DNA of 64,000 bases from contig NZ_CAMFLC010000002.1 of assembly GCF_945957465.1 (NCBI RefSeq), positions 62,001 to 126,000 of the forward strand, given 5' to 3'. The notes beneath the pieces are model-generated. The model saw only the letters and a list, made by a program, of their open reading frames with translations, made no database searches and was not told the origin of the DNA. Below, piece after piece: positions 16,190 to 23,761 of the stretch (positions within the stretch are counted from its first letter, which is position 1; every line of letters starts with the position of its first letter). This DNA is from an uncultured Leifsonia sp. (lineage in GTDB: Bacteria; Actinomycetota; Actinomycetes; Actinomycetales; Microbacteriaceae). Position numbers and translations under genes: made by a program.

Positions 16190-17719
16190 TCAGCCCTCGC
16201 CGCCCAGTTGCCCGGTGAGTCGCGCGTGAAAGCGGGTGCTGGCCTGGTTCATGCCCTCGACGGTCACGGTCTTGCCGTGCCGGGCGTAGCGCGTCTCGAT
16301 GGCGTCGAGCGCCGCCACGGTCGAGGCGTCCCAGACGTGTGAGCCGCTCAGGTCGATGGTGACATGCTGCGGGTCGCACGCATAGTCGAAGCGGCGGGTG
16401 AGCTCGTTGCTGGTGGCGAAGAACAGTTCGCCGTCCACCTGGTAGTGCGCGGTGCCGTCGGCCGGCAGGGTGCGCGTCACTGTCGTGACGGCTGCGACGC
16501 GGCGGGCGAAGACGATCATGGCGGCGATCACGCCGACGACGACGCCGATGGAGAGGTCGTTGGTGGCGACCACGACGGCGACGGTGAGGACCATGACGGT
16601 GGTCTCGCCCGCGGGCATGCGCTTGAGCGTCGAGGGGCGCACGGAGTGCCAGTCGAATGTGCCGACGCACACCATGACCATGACCGCGACGAGTGCGGCC
16701 ATGGGGATCTGATTGACGAGGTCGTGGAAGACGGCCATGAGGATCAGCAGGAACACGCCCGCCGAGAACGTGGAGAGTCGGGTGCGGGCGCCGGATTCGC
16801 GCACGTTGATCATGGTCTGGCCGATCATGCCGCAGCCGCCCATGCCTCCGAAGAATCCGGAGGCGATCTGTGCGATGCCCTGACCGATGGACTCGCGGGT
16901 CTTGTTCGAGCCGGTCTCGGTGATGTCGTCGACGAGCTTCGCCGTCATCAGCGACTCCACCAGCCCCACCAGAGCCGCCGCCAGCGCGAACGGGCCGATG
17001 ATCGTGAGCGTGTGCAGCGTGAACGGCACGTGCGGGAAGAACAGGTCGGGCAGTCCCGCAGGCACCTTACCGTCGTCTCCGACGGTGGGCACGGTGAGAT
17101 TGCCGAGCAGAGTGATCGCGGTGATCGCGATCACGGCGACGAGCGGAGCCGGGACGGCTTTCGTGACGCGCGGGAAGAAGACGATGATCAGGATGCCCAG
17201 CCCGACGAGCGGATACACCAGCCAGGTCACGTGGATCAGGTGCGGCAGCTGGGCGATGAAGATCAGGATCGCCAGTGCGTTCACGAAGCCGACCATCACG
17301 CTGCGGGGGATGAAGCGCATCAGCTTCGCGAACCCGACCGCGCCCAGCGCGATCTGCAGGAGCCCGGCGAGCATGATCGTGGCGACCAGATAGTCGAGGC
17401 CGTGCTCCCGGGCGACGGGCGCGACGACGAGTGCGATCGAGCCGGTTGCGGCACTGATCATCGCTCGCCGGCCTCCCGTGATCGAGATGACGATCGCCAT
17501 GATCACCGAGGAGTAGAGGCCCACGCTCGGGCTCACGCCGGCGACGATCGAGAACGAGATCGCCTCCGGGATCAGGGCCAGCCCGACGACGAGGCCGGCC
17601 AGCAGTTCACGGGTCAGCAGCCGCGGGCGGCGTACCGCGTCGATCACCCGCACGTCGCCGTCATCGGTCGGCACGCCGACCGTGGCGGCCAGCACCAGCT
17701 GTTTCAGGCTCGAGGGCAT
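16190..17719 (-). CDS. SulP-family anion transporter with STAS domain
   Basis: The 509-residue protein has about 11-12 membrane helices, including the signature region ELLAGLVVGLALIPEAISFSIVAGVSPSVGLY and an RESGARTR segment, and a C-terminal STAS domain (about 415-509, VTIDLSGSHVWDASTVAALD). The family carries sulfate, bicarbonate or related anions. The short STAS and the layout resemble bicarbonate or SulP transporters without carbonic anhydrase. The ATG at 17719 has AAGGAG at ideal spacing and is preferred over an upstream start. The substrate is not determined. Confidence 0.88.
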   Translation of the reverse strand: MPSSLKQLVLAATVGVPTDDGDVRVIDAVRRPRLLTRELLAGLVVGLALIPEAISFSIVAGVSPSVGLYSSVIMAIVISITGGRRAMISAATGSIALVVAPVAREHGLDYLVATIMLAGLLQIALGAVGFAKLMRFIPRSVMVGFVNALAILIFIAQLPHLIHVTWLVYPLVGLGILIIVFFPRVTKAVPAPLVAVIAITAITLLGNLTVPTVGDDGKVPAGLPDLFFPHVPFTLHTLTIIGPFALAAALVGLVESLMTAKLVDDITETGSNKTRESIGQGIAQIASGFFGGMGGCGMIGQTMINVRESGARTRLSTFSAGVFLLILMAVFHDLVNQIPMAALVAVMVMVCVGTFDWHSVRPSTLKRMPAGETTVMVLTVAVVVATNDLSIGVVVGVIAAMIVFARRVAAVTTVTRTLPADGTAHYQVDGELFFATSNELTRRFDYACDPQHVTIDLSGSHVWDASTVAALDAIETRYARHGKTVTVEGMNQASTRFHARLTGQLGGEG

Positions 17720-17820
17720 GGATCGACTCCTTGAGGGCGCGCCGCGGCGCGTCGGTCGGGGGTGTTCGCTGCGGGTCGGCACACGGGCGACCGGCGAGAT
17801 AGTCAGGGGGAGGCGGAGCC

Positions 17821-17994
17821 ATCAGGGCCCGGCCTCAACACTACCCGGTGGACGCCCTGCGCCGGTCTCCCGACGACGCAGCTGCGCGCGCCCGGCTCGA
17901 CGGCTTCCTCGCCGACACGCAGGAACGCCGGGTGGACCTCGCCCGCCAACTCGAGATGGCCGACGAGTTCAGCGCGCTACTCCGCGAACTCTGA
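17821..17994 (+). CDS. Short conserved-looking ORF, start codon uncertain (ATC or internal GTG)
   Basis: The frame encodes about 48 residues from GTG 17848, or 58 from an ATC at 17821, and ends DEFSALLREL. Third positions are almost all G or C, and the helix-rich sequence with Arg/Asp/Leu heptads (DGFLADTQERRVDLARQLEMADEF) looks like a real small protein. A strong ribosome binding site GGGGGAGG (17806-17813) sits 7 bases before ATC 17821, exactly where an ATG would be expected, while GTG 17848 has none. Function unknown. It is divergent from the SulP gene. Confidence 0.5.
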   Translation: MRARPQHYPVDALRRSPDDAAARARLDGFLADTQERRVDLARQLEMADEFSALLREL

Positions 17995-18044
17995 CGGAAC
18001 GCCGGAATCCGTGAGACGTCGGCACGAACCGAGGAGGCATCCGG

Positions 18045-18368
18045 TCACGACCGGTGTTCGAGCTGTTGGACGTCCCAGTAGACGCAGGCGACGAGCGAGT
18101 GCGCGGGGCACGCTGGAGATCCTGAGGCGTCCGGGGTCGCGATCCGGCCGAATTCCCCGCGGGCCTTCTCCAGCAACGTCAGGAACTCGGCATCGGTCAC
18201 GGTGCAGTCGTCCGCGTCCAGCCATTCCCGGAGCAGGGTCTCCACGTCGTGGTGGTAGACGCGTGAGTCGGCCCAGACCCGTTGGACGATCCCTGCGATC
18301 TGGTCCTCCCGGGGCGCCGATTCGGCTCCGTCCATCACGGGAAAGTGCTGTGGCTTCTTGTTGTGCAT
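18045..18368 (-). CDS. Hypothetical protein (third gene of the oxidoreductase operon)
   Basis: The gene encodes about 107 residues from ATG 18368 (MHNKKPQHFPVMDG), with AGGAGA upstream. I do not recognise a family. The middle section (IAGIVQRVWADSRVYHHDVETLLREWLDADDC) is helical and acidic, and the C-terminal part contains a Cys and several His. It lies 13 bases after the GNAT gene on the same strand and is probably cotranscribed with it. Confidence 0.65.
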   Translation of the reverse strand: MHNKKPQHFPVMDGAESAPREDQIAGIVQRVWADSRVYHHDVETLLREWLDADDCTVTDAEFLTLLEKARGEFGRIATPDASGSPACPAHSLVACVYWDVQQLEHRS

Positions 18369-18381
18369 GCGACTACTTCTC

Positions 18382-18810
18382 CTATCGGGTCTTCCGCAGT
18401 CCGGGGAGTTCTGTGTCGATGAGGTCCGCGTATGAGGGGTTGCGGTCGATGAACTCCCACACGATCGGGCACAGGATGGTGACACTGCTTCCGCCGGCGC
18501 GGATCTCATCGAGGACGCGCCGGATGAGTTCGGTGGCGACTCCCTGGCCCCGGTAGGCGGGAAACACCGCGGCGGCGACCAGGACCAGCCGATTCTCGCC
18601 GGTGAGGTCGTAGGTCAGGCCACCGATCACGGTGTCCCCGGAGATCGCCTCGTAGGTGGAAGTCTCCTCGTTGTTCACGACGAAGAACTCGATCGTGGGG
18701 GAGTGATCTTCGCTCACCTCGTCGATCAGGACGACCTGATCCTGGGTGAGGGTTCCGACACCGTCGGGATATCCGGCCTCGTCGGGATACTCGAAGTCTG
18801 GGGTGTTCAT
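18382..18810 (-). CDS. GNAT-like N-acetyltransferase (short type)
   Basis: The 142-residue protein has a single compact acetyltransferase fold of the short GNAT type, with a central beta segment GGLTYDLTGENRLVLVAAAVFPAYRGQGVATELI. The AYRGQGVA pyrophosphate-binding loop for acetyl-CoA is intact, and a CPIVWEFIDRNPSY motif near the C-terminus is typical of this subfamily. The acceptor is unknown. It is encoded between the zinc-independent oxidoreductase and a small unknown gene in a TetR-linked operon. Confidence 0.85.
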   Translation of the reverse strand: MNTPDFEYPDEAGYPDGVGTLTQDQVVLIDEVSEDHSPTIEFFVVNNEETSTYEAISGDTVIGGLTYDLTGENRLVLVAAAVFPAYRGQGVATELIRRVLDEIRAGGSSVTILCPIVWEFIDRNPSYADLIDTELPGLRKTR

Positions 18811-18837
18811 GGGTTCATTCCTCTGATGGAGCGTTGG

Positions 18838-19755
18838 TCAGGGGCGGACGCTGATGACGGTCTTGCCTTTGCGCCGCTGAGACGGGTTGAGCGCCGCGAC
18901 GGCACGGTCGAGCGGGGCGATCTCGTCGATGTTGGTGCGCAGGCGGCCGTCGCGGACGCGCTGGACGATCTCGGTCAGCTGCGAGGGCACGGACTCGACG
19001 ACGAAGTCGATGGAGAGGCCGTCCTCCGGCCGGACGGCACCCAGTCCGGTGACGGTGACGAGGGTGCCGCCTGGGCGGACGAGCAGCGCCGACTTCTCCT
19101 GGATGGCGCCGCCGATGACGTCGAACACCAGGTCGACGCGGCCGACGTCGTCGAGGTCGTCGTTCTCGAGGTCGACGAACTCGTGAGCGCCGTAGTCGAG
19201 CGCCTTCTCGCGGTCCGCCGTGCGCCCCGTGCCGATGACATGGGCGCCGGCTTCACGGGCGAGCTGGGTCACCATCGTCCCGACCGCTCCGGCGGCGCCG
19301 TGGGCGAGGACGGTCTGGCCGGACCGCAGGCGCCCGTGCTGGAAGAGCCCTTGCCAGGCGGTGAGGCCGGAAATCGGGAGGCTGGCGCCCACGGTGAAGT
19401 CCACGTCGCCGGGCAGGGGCGCGAGGTTGCGGGACTCGACCGCGACGTACTCGGCGAGGGTGCCGTCGCGGTGCCAGTCGGTGATGCCGAAGACGCGCTG
19501 GCCGATCGTGAGCCCTGTGGTGCCGTAGCCGAGGGCGGTCACCACACCGGCGACATCATGGCCGAGGATGGACGGCGACTTGTCGCGGCCCGCCCGGTCC
19601 ACCCAGGTGGAGGGCCATCCGACCTCGGTGGGGACGTACGCTGCGGCGTGCACCTCGACGAGGACGTCGTTGATTGCGGGCGTGGGCTCCGGACGGTCCG
19701 CGAGGATCATTCCCGCGGCTCCCGCAGCCTGATCGGACACCACTATCGCCTTCAT
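18838..19755 (-). CDS. NADP-dependent quinone oxidoreductase-like MDR protein
   Basis: The 305-residue medium-chain dehydrogenase/reductase has an N-terminal GroES-like domain (ILGHDVAGVVTALG) and a Rossmann domain (VLAHGAAGAVGTMVTQLARE). It lacks catalytic zinc ligands, which fits quinone oxidoreductases and related NADP-dependent reductases for reactive carbonyls or quinones. It is the first gene of a three-gene minus-strand operon. Two GGAC-N6-GTCC operators upstream and an adjacent TetR gene suggest induction by an electrophile. Confidence 0.87.
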   Translation of the reverse strand: MKAIVVSDQAAGAAGMILADRPEPTPAINDVLVEVHAAAYVPTEVGWPSTWVDRAGRDKSPSILGHDVAGVVTALGYGTTGLTIGQRVFGITDWHRDGTLAEYVAVESRNLAPLPGDVDFTVGASLPISGLTAWQGLFQHGRLRSGQTVLAHGAAGAVGTMVTQLAREAGAHVIGTGRTADREKALDYGAHEFVDLENDDLDDVGRVDLVFDVIGGAIQEKSALLVRPGGTLVTVTGLGAVRPEDGLSIDFVVESVPSQLTEIVQRVRDGRLRTNIDEIAPLDRAVAALNPSQRRKGKTVISVRP

Positions 19756-19849
19756 GAGGCACCTCCTTGCAACAGCTTCCGCACGATGGCGGTCCGTGTT
19801 TCCAGCATCGACCCGATGGCCGAATCATGGAACATGGTAAACCAGAAAA

Positions 19850-19863
19850 GGACTGTCTAGTCC
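19850..19863. promoter_or_regulatory. Probable TetR operator, copy 1
   Basis: GGACTGTCTAGTCC is a dyad with GGACT/AGTCC arms, 95 bases upstream of the oxidoreductase start. The same GGAC-N6-GTCC layout recurs at 19915. Binding by the TetR protein encoded at 19995-20621 is inferred from position. Confidence 0.6.
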
Positions 19864-19914
19864 AATTTCAGTCAACTGTGCATGCATGCAAAAAGGAACA
19901 GACTCCCCCAAAAT

Positions 19915-19928
19915 GGACGAAACAGTCC
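19915..19928. promoter_or_regulatory. Probable TetR operator, copy 2
   Basis: GGACGAAACAGTCC has the same GGAC-N6-GTCC outer arms and total length as the site at 19850, 65 bases away. The surrounding A-rich tract contrasts with the GC-rich genes and is consistent with a promoter region. Confidence 0.5.
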
Positions 19929-19994
19929 TGTTTGCAGAGTGCGAAGAGCCGTCTACGGGGGTGATGTGCGCCAGGAATCCGACCGGCGAAAGGC

Positions 19995-20621
19995 TCAGCT
20001 CGCGGAGTAGCTCTCGATGTGCCGGAGGGCCATGTCGATCGATGTCGCCATGGGCGTCACGTCGCGCGCAGTCTGGGCGAGCAGGTAGCCGCCCTGCACA
20101 GCACCGAGCAAGCCGATCGCCAGCTCGTCGACGGGCGCGTCACTCCGAAGCGTGCCGTTGTCCTGGAGGCGACGGATCGCGGCGGCCAGCAGGTCTTCCC
20201 ATTCGGTGAAGAGCGCCATCAAGCTACGCCGCGCAACATCGTCGTGGTCGGCGACCTCCGAGGCCAACGAACCGAGGGCGCAGCCATATGCACCGTGGCG
20301 AAGCGCGTTGTTCTGGACGAGTGCATCCCGCCAACGGCGAAGGGCCGCCAGGGTCGAGACGCGGCCGAGCGCGTCCTGTTCGCGCTGGATGACGCGCTCG
20401 CCCATGAGCCCGATCACCGCGCGGACGATCTGGTCCTTGTTCGCGAAGTGGCGGTAGAGCTGGGATTTGCTGACGCCGCTGGCGTCGAGGATGTCGTCGA
20501 GCGTGGTAGCCCCGACTCCGCGGACGAACATCAGGTCCGCGGCCGCTGTGACGATCCGGTCGCGCGTCCTCGCGCCGCGCGCGGTCAGCCGCGCAGGCGT
20601 CGGATCGGTGGCCACCGTCAT
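19995..20621 (-). CDS. TetR-family transcriptional regulator
   Basis: The protein is about 208 residues from ATG 20621 (MTVATDPT). It has an N-terminal TetR helix-turn-helix (RDRIVTAAADLMFVRGVGATTLDDILDASGVSKSQLYRHFANKDQIVRA) and a ligand-binding domain of the TetR_C type. The layout of the C-terminal region (YGCALGSLASEVADHDDVAR) resembles AcuR/YxaF-like regulators of oxidoreductases. The next gene on the same strand is an NADP-dependent oxidoreductase. The start has a GAGGGG sequence immediately before it with almost no spacing, so the exact start is uncertain. Confidence 0.87.
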   Translation of the reverse strand: MTVATDPTPARLTARGARTRDRIVTAAADLMFVRGVGATTLDDILDASGVSKSQLYRHFANKDQIVRAVIGLMGERVIQREQDALGRVSTLAALRRWRDALVQNNALRHGAYGCALGSLASEVADHDDVARRSLMALFTEWEDLLAAAIRRLQDNGTLRSDAPVDELAIGLLGAVQGGYLLAQTARDVTPMATSIDMALRHIESYSAS

Positions 20622-20699
20622 CCCCTCATGGTACGTCGCAGGCGCACGCGGGGGGTGATGACGCGGCAACGCGTGCGGGCGGCACGGCGCAACTGATTA

Positions 20700-20736
20700 T
20701 TGACAATTCCCGGATATGTAAAGCTATTCTTTACGT
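20700..20736 (+). promoter_or_regulatory. Promoter with palindromic operator, leaderless start
   Basis: TTGACA (20700-20705) and TATTCT (20725-20730) can form a promoter with a long 19-base spacer, placing the transcript start at the ATG (20737). The -10 box lies inside a perfect dyad GTAAAG-CTATT-CTTTAC (20718-20734). No Shine-Dalgarno sequence fits between the dyad and the ATG, so the mRNA is probably leaderless and repressible. Confidence 0.55.
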
Positions 20737-21348
20737 ATGACCGACACCCTATCCGCCATCGCCGGCCTGCTGGCTTCGGTTCAATCGCTCGCGGTTCGGG
20801 CGACGGAAACGACGAGCCTCGAGGGATTGCTGCGGGTCGTGACCCGCACGGCCTCCTTGCGAAGTGAACTCGAAGAACTGCTGGCGTCGCTGGTCGACCA
20901 GGCGCGGCAGGACGGGGCGACCTGGCAAGCGGTCGGCGACGCGCTCGGCATCTCTCGGCAGGCGGCGTTCCAGCGGTTCGGTCACCCGGTGGATCCGAGA
21001 ACAGGAGAACTCATGGATACGAGAGCACAGGATGGCGCGGTCGAGATCGCGGCCGAGATCGTGAGCGATCTGGCAGGCGCCCGATGGACTGAGGTCGTCG
21101 CTCGATTCGACGAGCGCATGGCGGCGGCTCTGGACGTCGCCGGCGTGGGCGACGCGTGGGCGCAGGTCGTCGGCACTGTCGGCGAGTTCGAGGGCGCCGG
21201 GGTCCCCGAGGCTCGACGGCTGGGCGACGTGACCGTCGTCGACACGCCGCTGCGCTTCGAGGCGGGAGAGATGGTCGCCCGAATCAGCGTGCGGGCGGAC
21301 CGCACGGTCGCCGGGCTCTTCATCCTGGCGCCCGGGGCGCTCCAGTGA
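20737..21348 (+). CDS. HTH protein with DUF3887-like C-terminal domain
   Basis: The 203-residue protein has an N-terminal helix-turn-helix of the sigma-like type (TWQAVGDALGISRQAAFQRFGHP, about 68-90). A DUF3887-like domain follows (IVSDLAGARWTEVVARFDERMAAAL and further beta strands), usually a small alpha+beta fold linked to extracytoplasmic or membrane genes. No ribosome binding site precedes the ATG (see the promoter at 20700). The next gene, a CPBP protease, starts at GTG 21345 with a 4-base overlap. The pairing suggests a local regulator controlling a membrane protease, with autoregulation through the dyad at 20718. Confidence 0.82.
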   Translation: MTDTLSAIAGLLASVQSLAVRATETTSLEGLLRVVTRTASLRSELEELLASLVDQARQDGATWQAVGDALGISRQAAFQRFGHPVDPRTGELMDTRAQDGAVEIAAEIVSDLAGARWTEVVARFDERMAAALDVAGVGDAWAQVVGTVGEFEGAGVPEARRLGDVTVVDTPLRFEAGEMVARISVRADRTVAGLFILAPGALQ

Positions 21349-22310
21349 GCGGCACCGCTCCGCGCTTCGACCGTCCGGAGCGGGTGCCGTGGGCTGCCGT
21401 CGGCGTATACATCGCTGTCGCCTATGGACTGGCGTGGCTCGTCGCCGCGCCGCTGTGGCTGCACGGCGGCCTGCGCAACCCGCTCGCCGGGATACTGCTG
21501 ATCGCGATGATGTACACGCCGGCGATCGCCGCGCTGTTCGTCGTGTTCGTTGTGCAGCGGCCACGGCCGGTGCACGTCGCCGAATACCTGGGGGTCGCGC
21601 CTTTCCGGCCCGCTCGGCGCATCATCGGGCTCGCGCTCATCGGGATGTTCGGATCGATCCTCGTCGCACTGCTCTCCGTGCTGCTGGCGGCCGCGGTGGG
21701 AGCGATCCACCTCGACCTCGTCACCTTCTCGCACTTCGCGCAGATCGTCCGTGCGCAGCTGGCGGCTGTGCACACCTCCGTCAGTATCCCGGTCGGTCTG
21801 ATCGTGCTGCTCCAATTGATCGCCATCCCGGTCGGCGGGCTGCTGAACTCCGTTGCCACGGTCGGAGAGGAGCTCGGCTGGCGGGGCTGGCTGCTCCCCA
21901 GCCTGCGTCCCCTCGGCACCGCCCGATCACTGCTGCTCACCGGGCTGATCTGGGGGCTGTGGCACAGCCCGATCATCCTGCTCGGCTACAACTTCGGCGA
22001 ACCGAACGCCTGGGGGGTCCTGTTCATGGTCCTGGGCTGTGTGACCTATGGCGTGCTCATCGGGTGGCTGCGACTGCGCTCGGCATCGCTCTGGCCTTCA
22101 GTGCTGGCGCATGGAGCATTCAACGCGTCTGCCGGTGTCGGCACGCTGCTGCTCGCCGCCGGCGCACCGATACCGCCGGTCGACTACATTCCACTGGGCT
22201 GGCCGGGCTGGGTGGTCTGCGCCCTCCTGATCGGTGTTCTCGCGCTGCTCCGCCAGTTCCGTATCCAGCCGACGCTCGATCGCAAGGGGGCCCGTCCTGA
22301 AGGCCTGTGA
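21345..22310 (+). CDS. CPBP-family intramembrane metalloprotease
   Basis: The 321-residue membrane protein starts at GTG 21345, overlapping the previous stop as GTGA. It has about eight hydrophobic helices and the Abi/CPBP motifs: EExGWRG (VGEELGWRGWLLPSL), a second region GLIWGLWHSPIIL with the catalytic His, and VLAHGAFNA with a third His. These are the zinc-ligand regions of CAAX-type glutamic proteases. In other actinobacteria such enzymes are associated with bacteriocin immunity or with processing of membrane peptides; the substrate here is unknown. Confidence 0.85.
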   Translation: MSGTAPRFDRPERVPWAAVGVYIAVAYGLAWLVAAPLWLHGGLRNPLAGILLIAMMYTPAIAALFVVFVVQRPRPVHVAEYLGVAPFRPARRIIGLALIGMFGSILVALLSVLLAAAVGAIHLDLVTFSHFAQIVRAQLAAVHTSVSIPVGLIVLLQLIAIPVGGLLNSVATVGEELGWRGWLLPSLRPLGTARSLLLTGLIWGLWHSPIILLGYNFGEPNAWGVLFMVLGCVTYGVLIGWLRLRSASLWPSVLAHGAFNASAGVGTLLLAAGAPIPPVDYIPLGWPGWVVCALLIGVLALLRQFRIQPTLDRKGARPEGL

Positions 22311-22333
22311 TGCCGAAAGGAGTCGCGGCCGAC

Positions 22334-22711
22334 TCACGGATCGTGTCGGGGCTCATGGCTCACGAGCCCGACCGTGTTGCCTTCGCTGTCTTCGATGAAC
22401 GCCATCCACTCGTCGTTGCCGGCCGGCCCGAGGGTGTCGTCGGTGTGGGTGAAGATGACGTGGGGTTCGGTGACCACCCGCACGCCCTCCCCGCGCAGCC
22501 GCTCCACGGTCTGCGCCACATCGTCCACCTGGATGTAGACGAGCGACGACGGCGCCCCCTGCTCGAGGAGGAGGCGGCCGATGCCGATGTTGAAGAACAG
22601 CAGGCCGGGCGGGTCGAAGCGGGCGGCCGGCGCCTCGCCGAGCAGGTTCTCGTAGAACGCCGCGGCGCGATCGAGGTCGTCGGCGTGCTGTGCGACCTGC
22701 AGAATCTCCAC
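22334..22711 (-). CDS. VOC-family (glyoxalase/bleomycin-resistance fold) protein
   Basis: The protein is about 125 residues from GTG 22711 (VEILQVAQHADDLDRAAAFYENLLGE). It contains two beta-alpha-beta-beta-beta units, with glyoxalase-type motifs FYENLLG and FIEDSEGNTVGLVSH near the end. The metal-binding Glu and His of VOC enzymes are plausible at the ends of these strands. It may be an enzyme or a drug-binding protein. GTG is chosen because the fold begins immediately after it; there is no clear ribosome binding site. Confidence 0.8.
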   Translation of the reverse strand: MEILQVAQHADDLDRAAAFYENLLGEAPAARFDPPGLLFFNIGIGRLLLEQGAPSSLVYIQVDDVAQTVERLRGEGVRVVTEPHVIFTHTDDTLGPAGNDEWMAFIEDSEGNTVGLVSHEPRHDP

Positions 22712-22779
22712 GGGATCAGTATCCGGTCGGGCGCTGCTCCTGCGCCAGCCCCGGCATAGTGCGGCAGGGCAGGGCCCGC

Positions 22780-23193
22780 TCAGGCCACGGACGCCGAGAG
22801 GGCCGCGAGCACCTGCCCGGCCCGGCGTCCGACGCGTTCGAGCACGCGTTCGGTCGCGGCGACATCGTGGGGGTCGAGATCCGCCCAGATCGGCGCGGTC
22901 GCGATCGCGACGCGGGATTGCAGCTCGGTCAGGAGTTCGTGGCCGGCCGGGGTGGGTGTCTCGTCGGCGATCAGTCCGCGGTGCGTCAGCTCGGCCACGA
23001 TGGCCGCTGCGTTCGCGAAGTGGGCCCGCTCGCCGACGATCGTGGCGAGGTTCGCTCCCGTGTCGTTCTGGGCCGCCAGGCGCAGCGCGACCCACTGGGG
23101 TTCGGTCAGCGCGGCGTCGGCGAGGAGGCGGCGCAGCACAGCGTTCAGGGTCTTCTCCGTCGCGCCGATCAGCTGGGGTCCGAATGCGGTCAT
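22780..23193 (-). CDS. MarR-like winged-helix regulator 1
   Basis: The 137-residue protein starts at ATG 23193 with AAGGAG six bases upstream. It has a helical N-terminus and a winged helix (LTEPQWVALRLAAQ...LATIVGERAHFANAAAIVAELTHRGLI). It is divergent from a second MarR gene at 23270, and the two share a 76-base intergenic region with two identical palindromes (23211-23251). Mutual or autoregulation is likely; the ligand is unknown. Confidence 0.83.
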   Translation of the reverse strand: MTAFGPQLIGATEKTLNAVLRRLLADAALTEPQWVALRLAAQNDTGANLATIVGERAHFANAAAIVAELTHRGLIADETPTPAGHELLTELQSRVAIATAPIWADLDPHDVAATERVLERVGRRAGQVLAALSASVA

Positions 23194-23210
23194 GTCGACT
23201 CCTTCAATTC

Positions 23211-23225
23211 GTTGGTGTGCCCAAC
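23211..23225. promoter_or_regulatory. MarR-type operator, copy 1
   Basis: GTTGG-TGTGC-CCAAC is a perfect dyad with 5-base arms. An identical arm pair recurs 26 bases away at 23237. The site lies between two divergent MarR genes, 18 bases from the start of the minus-strand gene. Confidence 0.7.
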
Positions 23226-23236
23226 GATAACAGATT

Positions 23237-23251
23237 GTTGGGGAGCCCAAC
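23237..23251. promoter_or_regulatory. MarR-type operator, copy 2
   Basis: GTTGG-GGAGC-CCAAC has the same arms as the first site but a different centre. It lies 19 bases upstream of the ATG of the plus-strand MarR gene and overlaps where its promoter should be. Confidence 0.7.
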
Positions 23252-23269
23252 AAGGGGTAGGCTTCGGGG

Positions 23270-23719
23270 ATGTCCGTCACGCGTGTCTCGACGACCCCGA
23301 CCTGGTTGCTGGGACGGGCCAATGCGCGCGCACAGACGCTGCTCGCCGCAGCCTTCGAGCCGTTCGGGCTCCGGCCGCTGCAGTATCGTGCCCTCGCCGC
23401 GCTGGAGGAGCACGGCGAGCTCAGTCAGGCCGAGCTCGGGAGGCGCCTGACGATGGACCGCAAGGACGTCAGCGTGGCCATCGACCACCTGGGGGAGCGT
23501 CGCCTCGTGCAGCGACGTGCCGACCCGACGGACCGGCGCCGCGCCATCGTCGCTCTCACGAGTGAAGGTCGGGCGCTGCTCCCCCGCCTGCACGCCGCCC
23601 TCGACGCCGCCCAGGACGCCGTGGTGGCCCCTCTGACGGCGCGCGAGGCTGCCGATCTCACGAAGCTGCTCGCGAAGCTGGGCATCGGCGCCGGTGAGCC
23701 CGGCGACACGGCCGGCTGA
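23270..23719 (+). CDS. MarR-family regulator 2
   Basis: The 149-residue MarR protein has the typical N-terminal dimerisation helices (LLGRANARAQTLLAAAFEPFGL) and a winged helix (LSQAELGRRLTMDRKDVSVAIDHL) with the wing motif RRADPTDRRRAIVALTSEG. The DRRR wing and dyad operators are typical of repressors of efflux or stress genes. It is divergent from the other MarR gene. The target is unknown and may be the neighbouring genes or only the pair itself. Confidence 0.88.
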   Translation: MSVTRVSTTPTWLLGRANARAQTLLAAAFEPFGLRPLQYRALAALEEHGELSQAELGRRLTMDRKDVSVAIDHLGERRLVQRRADPTDRRRAIVALTSEGRALLPRLHAALDAAQDAVVAPLTAREAADLTKLLAKLGIGAGEPGDTAG

Positions 23720-23761
23720 CCGCCGGGTCGGCCGGCCGCCTCCGTCACCGTCGCTCCGCGC

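Noticed and set aside
2050-18000. Extension of the island to include the copper and stress genes
   Set aside because: I found no repeat of the tRNA-Ser 3' end near 18 kb, and the copper operon has ordinary high-GC codon use, so the larger element is not supported.
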